NCBI GenBank assembly: GCA_964648005.1
Contig: CAZYKR010000092.1
Location: 1 to 14,338, forward strand
Direction of reading: 5' to 3'
DNA: 14,338 nt
Source: JAGQTE01 sp964648005
GTDB taxonomy: Bacteria > Actinomycetota > Acidimicrobiia > Acidimicrobiales > Acidimicrobilacustridaceae
How positions within the stretch are numbered: the first letter of the stretch is position 1; every line of letters begins with the position of its first letter. Of the stretch, positions 7,153 to 13,032 are shown piece after piece. The translations under genes were made by a program, and so were the position numbers. The notes beneath the pieces were generated by a model. The model made no database searches, was not told where the DNA came from, and saw only the letters and a program-made list of their open reading frames with translations.

Positions 7153-8007
7153 TCAGCCAACCAGACGGCACGGGTTGCGCAGCTCGCCGATGCCGTCGAT
7201 CGAGGAGCCGATGGTGCAGCCGTCGGTGAGCAGCTTGCCCGTGGCCATCCCGACACCGTCGGGCGTGCCCGTGAAGATGAGGTCGCCGGTCCGCAACGTC
7301 ATGATCGACGACAAGTAGGCGATCAGCTCGGGCACCGAGAAGATGAGATCCGCCGTGGTGCCGGTCTGGCGGACCTCGCCATCGACGGTGCACGACAGCG
7401 CTACTGCATCTCGATCCGGCACGACGTCGGTCGACACGAGCACGGGGCCGATCGGCCCGAAGGTGTCGCGGGACTTGCCGAGATCGAAGTGGGGCGGGGT
7501 GGCGGCGAACTGCAGCGCCCGGTCGGAGATGTCCTGCCCGACGGTGAGCCCGGCGACGTGGTCCCACGCCGTCTCGGCCGTGATGTCACGTCCTCCGGGT
7601 CCGATGGCGACCACGAGCTCGACCTCGTAATCGCACATGGCGCCGACGAGGTCGACGGTGGTTCGCGGTCCGACGAGGCAGCCGGGGAACTTCGTGAACA
7701 CCACGGGCACGCTCGGGACGGCCATGTTGGACTCCGCGACATGCGACCGGTAGTTCAAGCCGATGCCGAAGCAGGCGCTGGGAGCCGGTACCGGCGGTCC
7801 GACCCGTCCGGCGTCGAGCGCTTCGGCGAAGCTCCCGGTGGGCGCGGCACCCTCGAGCGCGGCGTCGGCGGCGTGCAGCCGGTCGAGATCCGTGAGCGCC
7901 GTCATCGGATCGGCGCTCAGCCCATCGTCGAGCTGTTCGAGGTCGAACCAGGCGTCGTCGCGCACGAGCGCGGCGCGTCCGTCGACGTTGGCGAGGCGGA
8001 AGGACAT
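7153..8007 (-). CDS. Fumarylacetoacetate hydrolase (FAH) family protein
   Basis: Predicted 284-residue cytoplasmic enzyme of the FAH superfamily. The catalytic His/Glu pair is in LNYRSHVAE (H89, E92). Metal ligands appear as E128 and E130 in DYEVELVVAIG and D159 in GQDIS. K178 lies in GKSRDTFGPIGP, and the family TGTPDGVG motif is at 247-254. Members hydrolyse or decarboxylate 2-oxo acids, isomerise or hydrate dienoates, or cleave acylpyruvates. In this locus it probably acts on the meta-cleavage product or a later intermediate, such as an oxo-dienoate hydratase, isomerase or hydrolase step. An AGGAG ribosome site (8014-8018) sits 6 nt before the ATG at 8007 inside the tetR end; the two genes are 2 nt apart. 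The exact reaction cannot be chosen from sequence. Confidence 0.88.
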   Translation of the reverse strand: MSFRLANVDGRAALVRDDAWFDLEQLDDGLSADPMTALTDLDRLHAADAALEGAAPTGSFAEALDAGRVGPPVPAPSACFGIGLNYRSHVAESNMAVPSVPVVFTKFPGCLVGPRTTVDLVGAMCDYEVELVVAIGPGGRDITAETAWDHVAGLTVGQDISDRALQFAATPPHFDLGKSRDTFGPIGPVLVSTDVVPDRDAVALSCTVDGEVRQTGTTADLIFSVPELIAYLSSIMTLRTGDLIFTGTPDGVGMATGKLLTDGCTIGSSIDGIGELRNPCRLVG

Positions 8008-8009
8008 GG

Positions 8010-8678
8010 TCAGCTCCTGAGTGGGTGGGTGCGGCGAACGGTGTCGGCGGTGGTCCCCGTCGGGCCGATGCGTTCGGGGGACCCGAGCAACAAGGTCACG
8101 AGGGCATCGGCATGTGCGTCGATCAGCGCGCCGTCGCTCGGGTCGACGTCCGGGCGAAGGAGTCGGGCTTCGGCTGCGTTCACGTAGAGCAGCGAGGCGC
8201 CGCCGACGACGAGGTAGTACAGGACCGTCTCGTCGATCGTGTCGACGGCGGCGTCGGCGCGCACGCCACGCCAGAGCCCGGCGACAAGGTCGAAGGCGTT
8301 GCGCACATGGGTGTCGACCAGCCAGCGCAGCCGATCGGAGTCGACAGTCGACTCGTGCACCATGATGCGGTTCAGCTCGGGGTGCGCCGCGGCGAAGTGC
8401 ACGAAGGCCCGAACCGCGGCGGCGAAGCGCGACCGGTCGTCGGTGGCCGCGGCGATCGCTGGTCCGACGTCAGCGACGAGCTGAACGAAGAGGTGATCGA
8501 CGGCGGCACGCCACAGCGCCGCCTTCGACGAGAAGTGGTAGTTGATCTGCGGCTGGTGCACGCCGGCGCGAGCGGCGATGGCCCGGGTCGAGGCTGCCTC
8601 GTACCCGTGCGCGGCGAACTCGACCAGCGCCGCGTCCAGCAGTTTGGACGGCGTCGACGTCGCCTCCGGCTTTATCAC
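8010..8678 (-). CDS. TetR-family transcriptional regulator
   Basis: Predicted 222-residue regulator. An N-terminal TetR helix-turn-helix spans about residues 12-58, including TRAIAARAGVHQPQINYHFSS with the family-typical INYHF at 45-49. The remaining residues form the ligand-binding and dimer domain, with no close match that I can name. The GTG at 8678 lies inside an 18-bp palindrome and 7 nt after a TACACT -10, so the mRNA is predicted to be leaderless. No alternative Met occurs before the DNA-binding domain. The gene is first in an operon with the FAH-family and FAD monooxygenase genes and is divergent from the dioxygenase. It most likely represses both directions and releases on binding a ring compound or its metabolite; the ligand is not known. 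Confidence 0.92.
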   Translation of the reverse strand: MIKPEATSTPSKLLDAALVEFAAHGYEAASTRAIAARAGVHQPQINYHFSSKAALWRAAVDHLFVQLVADVGPAIAAATDDRSRFAAAVRAFVHFAAAHPELNRIMVHESTVDSDRLRWLVDTHVRNAFDLVAGLWRGVRADAAVDTIDETVLYYLVVGGASLLYVNAAEARLLRPDVDPSDGALIDAHADALVTLLLGSPERIGPTGTTADTVRRTHPLRS

Positions 8679-8687
8679 TTGATAAAG
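8670..8687. promoter_or_regulatory. Perfect inverted repeat, TetR-type operator
   Basis: CTTTATCA (8670-8677) and TGATAAAG (8680-8687) are exact reverse complements separated by CT. The site covers the tetR GTG start and overlaps the -10 elements of both divergent promoters. One bound dimer could therefore block both transcripts. It is strikingly AT-rich for this DNA. Confidence 0.85.
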
Positions 8688-8688
8688 T
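8683..8688 (+). promoter_or_regulatory. -10 (TAAAGT) for a leaderless dioxygenase transcript
   Basis: TAAAGT (TANNNT type) ends 7 nt before the ATG at 8696, the spacing expected if transcription starts at the A of ATG. No Shine-Dalgarno and no clear -35 are visible. Confidence 0.6.
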
Positions 8689-8691
8689 GTA
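8686..8691 (-). promoter_or_regulatory. -10 (TACACT) for a leaderless tetR transcript
   Basis: On the minus strand TACACT ends 7 nt before the GTG at 8678. It shares three base pairs with the opposing -10, so the two RNA polymerases cannot bind together. Confidence 0.58.
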
Positions 8692-8695
8692 GCCC

Positions 8696-9604
8696 ATGCC
8701 GCTGCACCGCATCACCTCCATCGACGTGGCCGTGCCCGACGTCGCCTCTGCCGGCGCCTTCTACGCCGCGTTCGGGCTGGTGGACGAGGGTGACGGCTGG
8801 TTCGCCACCCGCGACGGCGGACGCCAGCTCCACCTCGTCGAAGCGCCTCGGCGAGGACTACGGCGCCTCGGTCTCGCCGCCGCATCGCCGGACGACCTCG
8901 ACCGTGTGGCCGCTTCGCTCGCCGCACTCGATGTCGCAGTCGCCCACGATCGCCCATCCGACGAGTGCCTCGTCCTCACCGAACCTGGCACCGGGTTGCC
9001 GATCGAGCTCGAGGTGGCACCGCCCCTCACGACGTCGGATGTGCTGCCGCCCCCGGTGACGAACCGCCCCGGTGACGCATCGCGCCGGGGCCGTCCGGCG
9101 GACGGGGTGCGCCGCACCGATCCGGTGCGACCGAGCAACCTGACCCATCTGGTCCTCGGCACGCCGGACTTCGCGACGACCTTGCGCGTCCTCACCGACG
9201 GGCTCGGCCTGGAGATCTCCGACCAGCTGCCCGGCGTGATCGCCTTCACCCGGGCCGGCGAGGTCCACCACACCGTCGCCGTGCAGTCGGCGCCGGGGCC
9301 GCGCCTGCATCATGTGGCGTACGAGGTGGACGACGCGGACGAGGTGGGACGTGGCGCGTCGTCGCTGCTGATGGACGACCCCGGTCGCCACGTCTGGGGC
9401 ATGGGCCGGCACGCCATCGGCTCCAACCTCTTCTGGTATCTGCGCGACCCGGCCGGGAACTTCGTGGAGTACACCGCCGACGTCGACCGCATCGACGACG
9501 GCGATTACCACCCGGAGGCGTGGCAGGGCCACCAGTTCCTTTACAGCTGGGGCCCGCCGCCGCCGGCGGAGTTCCTCGAGCCGAGCGACTGGCACGACGC
9601 ATGA
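8696..9604 (+). CDS. Type I extradiol ring-cleavage dioxygenase (VOC superfamily)
   Basis: Predicted 302-residue two-domain vicinal-oxygen-chelate protein. The C-terminal domain carries the Fe(II) triad at H151 (NLTHLVLG), H205 or H206 (LHHVAYEVDD) and E258 (NFVEYT). It also keeps the second-shell residues of BphC-type enzymes: H191/H192, H239 in GRHAIGSN, and Y248 in WYLRDPAGN. The N-terminal VOC half lacks these ligands, as usual for type I enzymes. These enzymes open catechols next to the hydroxyl pair using O2. A Pro/Arg-rich linker of about 35 residues (111-148) separates the halves and looks unstructured. The ATG at 8696 lies 7 nt after a TAAAGT -10. The last codons overlap the start of the split-barrel gene (ATGA at 9601). 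The substrate would be a catechol made by the neighbouring FAD hydroxylase, but its side chain is unknown. Confidence 0.88.
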   Translation: MPLHRITSIDVAVPDVASAGAFYAAFGLVDEGDGWFATRDGGRQLHLVEAPRRGLRRLGLAAASPDDLDRVAASLAALDVAVAHDRPSDECLVLTEPGTGLPIELEVAPPLTTSDVLPPPVTNRPGDASRRGRPADGVRRTDPVRPSNLTHLVLGTPDFATTLRVLTDGLGLEISDQLPGVIAFTRAGEVHHTVAVQSAPGPRLHHVAYEVDDADEVGRGASSLLMDDPGRHVWGMGRHAIGSNLFWYLRDPAGNFVEYTADVDRIDDGDYHPEAWQGHQFLYSWGPPPPAEFLEPSDWHDA

Positions 9605-10041
9605 GCGCCACGACGTCCGAGTCAGGCGACGCGCGAGGCGTGTGGTCGCCCGAGCAGCGCCGCTTCGCGCTCGACCATCAGTGGGCGGTGCTGGCCACGG
9701 GCCGGCGTGACGGTTCTCCTCAGCAGTCGATGGTGGGCTACGTCCTCGACGACACCGGTCGAGCCGTGATCTCGGTCAAGAGCTACACGGCCAAGTGGCA
9801 CAACGCTCGCCGACAACCTCGGGTGTCGCTGTGCGTGACCGACGGACGCCAGCACCTCGTCGTGGTGGGCACTGTCGAGACCATCGATGCCGACCCGTTG
9901 CGTGCCGAGCTCACCGCGGCGGTGTTCGGACGACTCGGCGGAGGAGATCTGCCGGATCCGACGACCTTGATCCCGCTGCTCGACGAGCAGCAGCGCACGG
10001 TGTTGCGCCTGACGCCCGAGCGCGTGTCGCTCCACGAGTAG
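9601..10041 (+). CDS. Pyridoxamine 5'-phosphate oxidase-like split-barrel protein, probably F420-dependent
   Basis: Predicted 146-residue soluble protein with a split-beta-barrel fold of the PNPOx-like/FDOR-B type. Recognisable family segments are WAVLATGRRDGSPQQSMVGY at about 28-47, then SVKSYTAKWHNARRQPRVSL at about 58-77. The Lys/Asn/Arg pattern there is the usual cofactor-phosphate region. The C-terminus LRLTPERVSLHE matches the usual final strand. Actinobacterial relatives mostly bind F420 and reduce enones or similar compounds, some bind FMN or haem; the cofactor is an inference. The ATG at 9601 overlaps the dioxygenase stop as ATGA, giving coupled translation; longer in-frame starts lie inside the dioxygenase. 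Placement suggests it reduces a pathway intermediate or side product. It converges on the LLM gene with 31 nt between the stops. Confidence 0.83.
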   Translation: MSATTSESGDARGVWSPEQRRFALDHQWAVLATGRRDGSPQQSMVGYVLDDTGRAVISVKSYTAKWHNARRQPRVSLCVTDGRQHLVVVGTVETIDADPLRAELTAAVFGRLGGGDLPDPTTLIPLLDEQQRTVLRLTPERVSLHE

Positions 10042-10046
10042 CCGGT

Positions 10047-10065
10047 CGACCGTCCGGTCCGGTCG
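10047..10065. terminator. Small hairpin between convergent genes
   Basis: CGACCG (10047-10052) pairs with CGGTCG (10060-10065) around a 7-nt loop, between the PNPOx-like stop and the LLM stop. There is no T-tract, so terminator function is tentative. Confidence 0.3.
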
Positions 10066-10072
10066 GCGCGGT

Positions 10073-10867
10073 TCAGATGTCGGGGCCACGCCGGGCGTCG
10101 GCGAGCACCTCGGCCAACGCCACGCCCGGCGGGTAGTCCCACATCACCCAGGTGGCGCCGGCCGCTGCGAAGGCTGGCAGGTTGTTGCCGTGTGCGGTGA
10201 CGGCCACGTCGAAGCCGTCGAGACCGCCCCGGATCGCCGCGACGACGTCGAGGTCGCGGGCGAGTTGGTCGGCGGTGAGCTCGATGGCGAACAGGCCGTC
10301 ATAGCGGGCGGCGCGGGCGACCGGCTTGGCATGTCCTCGTCGTGCCGCGAACCAGAACGGTGGGCGTGGGCGTTGCACCGGATGGGGCTGATACGTGACG
10401 CCTTCGGCGACGTAGTGGGGGCCGACATGGTCGACCGGACGACCCGACACCAGCGCGTCGAGTACGGCAGCGCCCTCGTCGAGCATCTCTGCGCGGGTGC
10501 GGGCGTCGGTGACCTCGCCGAACGCGGAAAGCTCGCGCGCCGTGTCGACGCCGAGCCCGAACCCCCACACCAACCGACCGCCGCTGAGGTGGTCGAGCGT
10601 GATGATCTCGCGCGCCAGCTTCTGCGGCCTGCGCCGCGAGATCGGCGTGACCATCGGTCCGAAGCGCAGGCGCTGCGACGCCAGCGCCACGGCGGCGAGG
10701 GCGACGGTGGTGTCGGCGACGTCCTCGGCTCCTGGCTCGGCGCGCACCAGGTGGTCCCAGATGAACAGGCCGTCCCACCCCGCCTCCTCGGCGGTGGCGG
10801 CGATCTCGGCGAGCGCACGGACGTCGGCCAGCTCGCCGAAGGGCGGGAGGTACAGCGCGTGGCGCAT
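10073..10867 (-). CDS. LLM-class (luciferase-like) flavin-dependent oxidoreductase
   Basis: Predicted 264-residue TIM-barrel oxidoreductase. Family features in order are LPPFGELADVRALAEIAATAEEAGWDG near the start, a WDHL motif at 37-40, RPQKLAREIITLDHLSGGRLVWGFGLG at about 80-106 and a PFWFAARRGHA segment near 170-180. It ends with a helix and G-P-D-I. Members bind FMN or F420 and either oxygenate or transfer hydride; which applies here cannot be decided. It is somewhat short for the family but starts and ends normally. The ATG at 10867 lies 8 nt after the radical SAM stop with no Shine-Dalgarno, so translation is likely coupled to it. The shared operon suggests it acts on the radical SAM product or the same molecule. 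Confidence 0.88.
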   Translation of the reverse strand: MRHALYLPPFGELADVRALAEIAATAEEAGWDGLFIWDHLVRAEPGAEDVADTTVALAAVALASQRLRFGPMVTPISRRRPQKLAREIITLDHLSGGRLVWGFGLGVDTARELSAFGEVTDARTRAEMLDEGAAVLDALVSGRPVDHVGPHYVAEGVTYQPHPVQRPRPPFWFAARRGHAKPVARAARYDGLFAIELTADQLARDLDVVAAIRGGLDGFDVAVTAHGNNLPAFAAAGATWVMWDYPPGVALAEVLADARRGPDI

Positions 10868-10875
10868 GGTGGTGG

Positions 10876-12381
10876 TCAGCGGGCGGCGTCGGCGCCGTGA
10901 CGGCCGAGCAGCACCGGCACCCCGGCCTCGGTCTCGGCGCCGTCGACCTGGTGGGCCGCGAGCCAGATGGCGTCGTTGGCGTCGGCGCGCGAGGTGATGG
11001 CGAGACGTTCCAGCTCCTCCTGCGGCGCGCGGTACGCAGGCTCGGTGGACACGCGCAGGTCGTGGAACTCGCGGCCGTAGCTCCAGTTGACGCCGGTCAG
11101 GACTGCGGCGATGTCGGGTGTGAACTGGCGCAGGTGCCTGAGGGCGCGCCGGCGCCGTCGGCGCGGCGAGTAGAAGTCGCGGTACGCGCGCCGCAGGCCC
11201 TCCTCGAGTTGCGCTCGGCTCATCTGCTCGGGTTCGAACACCGCCTGGTAGCCGCAGTAGTGCGCCCAGTCGAAGTCGACGATCCGCCCGGCCTCCCACA
11301 GCCGGGCGAAGGTGGCTGTGCCCGGGGTCGGGGTGAGGATGTTCAGCAGGGTCATGTCGACGCCGATCTCGTCGGCGAACTCGATGGTGTCGCTGAACAC
11401 GGACGGTCCGTCGTGATCGAACCCGAAGATGAAGGCACCCTCGACGGCGATGCCCGCCTCGTGGATGCGGCCGATGAGCTCGGCGTACTCGGCCGGTCGG
11501 TTCTTCTTGTTGGCCTCGAGCAACGAGTCGCGCGCGATGCTCTCGAACCCGACGAACAAGAAGCGGCAACCGGCTCGGTACGCCAGGTCCAGCAGGTCGG
11601 GATGCCGCGCCAGACCGATGCTCGACTGCGCGGTCCAGGCGATCTTGACCTTGCTCGCGACCATGGCGTCGAGCAGGTCGTGGGTGTAGTCGAGGTCCGT
11701 GCCGAAGTCGTCGTCGGTGAACATCACGCCGACGGTGAGGCGCGTCTGCTCGCTGCGCCGCTTGATCTGCTCGATCACCTGATACGGGTCGTGGTGGCGA
11801 GCGCCGCGTCCGTTGATGCGGATGACGGAGCAGTAGTCACAGTTGAAGCGGCATCCCCGGGTGGTCTGCACCGAGTACTGCGGCCAGTAGCGCCACGTCG
11901 GGAAGCGGTCGTAGAGGTGGGCCATCTCGTCGAGGGTGGGTGTGGCGGCCATCTCGCCCCACGTGCCGCGGTAGATCCCGGCCATGGTGCCGTGGCGCGC
12001 ATCGTCGAGGACCTGCCCGAGTGCCGATTCGGCTTCACCGACGACGACCGCGTCGGCGTAGCGCAGCGCCTCGCCCGGGAGCATCGAGGCATGGACCCCG
12101 CCGAGGACGACCGGCACGCCCCGTGCCCGGTACGCATCGGCGATGCGATAGGCCCGTGTGGCGAAGAGCGTCCACACCGTGATGCCCACCAGGTCGGGTC
12201 GTTCGTCGGGAAGGTCGTCGTAGGTCTCGTCGACGATGGTGACGTCCCAGCCCTCGCGCTCGGCGAGTGCGCCGACCGTCATCAGCGCTAACGGGACGAA
12301 GCGGTGTCCGAAGACCCGATGCAGGCCGTTGATCTCCGAGCGCGGCAGGATCAGCAGCATCCTCGGTCGCCGTGTCTCCAT
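10876..12381 (-). CDS. B12-binding-type radical SAM protein with DUF4070-like C-terminus
   Basis: Predicted 501-residue iron-sulfur enzyme. An N-terminal cobalamin-binding-like Rossmann domain occupies about residues 8-140 (VTIVDETYD, then GGVHASMLPGEAL at 94-106 and VVVGEAESAL). The classical DxHxxG cobalamin-ligand motif is not seen, as in many members of this group. The radical SAM barrel follows, with the CxxxCxxC cluster motif as CRFNCDYC (C177, C181, C184). After residue 345 comes a DUF4070-like tail (LTPTPGTATFARLWEAGRIV) with a six-arginine run at 407-412. HpnP/HpnJ and Mg-chelatase-pathway enzymes share this architecture, but the substrate here is unknown. The ATG at 12381 is favoured by GAGGGGA 6 nt upstream; a GTG at 12396 directly abuts a better-looking purine tract. 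It is divergent from gtrA-like and coupled to the LLM gene. Confidence 0.9.
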   Translation of the reverse strand: METRRPRMLLILPRSEINGLHRVFGHRFVPLALMTVGALAEREGWDVTIVDETYDDLPDERPDLVGITVWTLFATRAYRIADAYRARGVPVVLGGVHASMLPGEALRYADAVVVGEAESALGQVLDDARHGTMAGIYRGTWGEMAATPTLDEMAHLYDRFPTWRYWPQYSVQTTRGCRFNCDYCSVIRINGRGARHHDPYQVIEQIKRRSEQTRLTVGVMFTDDDFGTDLDYTHDLLDAMVASKVKIAWTAQSSIGLARHPDLLDLAYRAGCRFLFVGFESIARDSLLEANKKNRPAEYAELIGRIHEAGIAVEGAFIFGFDHDGPSVFSDTIEFADEIGVDMTLLNILTPTPGTATFARLWEAGRIVDFDWAHYCGYQAVFEPEQMSRAQLEEGLRRAYRDFYSPRRRRRRALRHLRQFTPDIAAVLTGVNWSYGREFHDLRVSTEPAYRAPQEELERLAITSRADANDAIWLAAHQVDGAETEAGVPVLLGRHGADAAR

Positions 12382-12387
12382 CGCTCG

Positions 12388-12394
12388 TCCCCTC
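12388..12394 (-). promoter_or_regulatory. Ribosome binding site for the radical SAM gene
   Basis: GAGGGGA on the minus strand is spaced 6 nt before the ATG at 12381. An adjacent GGGAGGA (12397-12403) touches the alternative GTG at 12396 with no spacer, which disfavours that start. Confidence 0.5.
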
Positions 12395-12426
12395 ACTCCT
12401 CCCGCGTCCGCCGTCGCGCACCGTCG

Positions 12427-12432
12427 ATCCTA
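12427..12432 (-). promoter_or_regulatory. Possible -10 (TAGGAT) for the radical SAM operon
   Basis: TAGGAT on the minus strand lies 45 nt before the ATG at 12381, leaving room for the ribosome site. A GGGAAC element 17 nt further upstream is a weak -35 candidate. The same hexamer serves as -10 in the TauE-like promoter. Confidence 0.3.
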
Positions 12433-12456
12433 CGCCTGCGACACTGGTCGTTCCCG

Positions 12457-13032
12457 ATGGACGCCGACGAGACCGACGACCCGGCCGATGCCGCCCTCGA
12501 GCCAGCCGCTCCAGGCGTGCTGGCGCGCCTGGACGCGCTCCGGCGCGAGTACCTGGCCAAGGGACTCCGCTACCTGGCCGTGTCTGCGTTCAACGTGGTG
12601 TTCGGTCAGACGTTGCTCTTCGGGTTCCAGACCCTCGGCGGCCTCGAGCCGGTCACCGCGAACATGGCGGCAGTGTCGATCAGCGCCGTGCCCGCGTACC
12701 TGCTGAGCCGGTACTGGGTGTGGAACGTCTCGGGCAAGAGCAACTGGCTCACCGAGATCGCCCCGTTCTGGGGACTCACGGTCCTGGGGTTCGTCCTGTC
12801 GACGCTCGCCGTCCAAGGCGTGACGGCCGTCTACGACGGCGACCCGCCGCCGGTGCTGGTCAACGTCACGAACCTTGCCGCGTTCGGCGTGATCTGGGTC
12901 GCCAAGTTCTTCATCCTCGACAAGTGGCTGTTCGCCAGCAAGGACGTGCCCGACGAGCCTCCGGGGTGGACGGCGGCCGCCGACGCATCCGGCGACGGCG
13001 ACGGCGACGACGCCGCGAGCGACACCCCGTGA
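12457..13032 (+). CDS. GtrA-like integral membrane protein
   Basis: Predicted 191-residue membrane protein of the GtrA/DPMS family. Four helices are apparent at about residues 37-58, 65-84, 101-121 and 133-155. The family signatures are LLSRYWVWN after helix 2 and AKFFILDKWLF at the end of helix 4. The N-terminal 30 residues are acidic, and the C-terminal tail is Asp/Gly/Ala-rich (DASGDGDGDDAA). Family members help move or present polyprenyl-linked sugars in the membrane. The ATG at 12457 was chosen because it gives the acidic cytoplasmic N-terminus, and earlier starts would enter the divergent radical SAM gene. No Shine-Dalgarno was found. The stop TGA overlaps the next GTG (GTGA at 13029), so the ABC exporter is translationally coupled. 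A role with that exporter in glycolipid or cell-wall precursor export is inferred. Confidence 0.88.
   Translation: MDADETDDPADAALEPAAPGVLARLDALRREYLAKGLRYLAVSAFNVVFGQTLLFGFQTLGGLEPVTANMAAVSISAVPAYLLSRYWVWNVSGKSNWLTEIAPFWGLTVLGFVLSTLAVQGVTAVYDGDPPPVLVNVTNLAAFGVIWVAKFFILDKWLFASKDVPDEPPGWTAAADASGDGDGDDAASDTP

Noticed and set aside
6775..8187. Open plus-strand frame of 470 codons opposite the hydroxylase, FAH and tetR genes
   Set aside because: It is antisense to three motif-bearing genes, with biased Arg/Gly/Asp composition and no recognisable domain.
10868..11569. Minus-strand upstream extension of the LLM frame inside the radical SAM gene
   Set aside because: The extension is Arg/Pro/His-rich and out of frame with the radical SAM protein; the LLM family N-terminus begins cleanly at the ATG at 10867.
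10897..12291. Open plus-strand frame of 464 codons opposite the radical SAM gene
   Set aside because: The CxxxCxxC-bearing gene on the minus strand explains the region; the frame has shadow composition.
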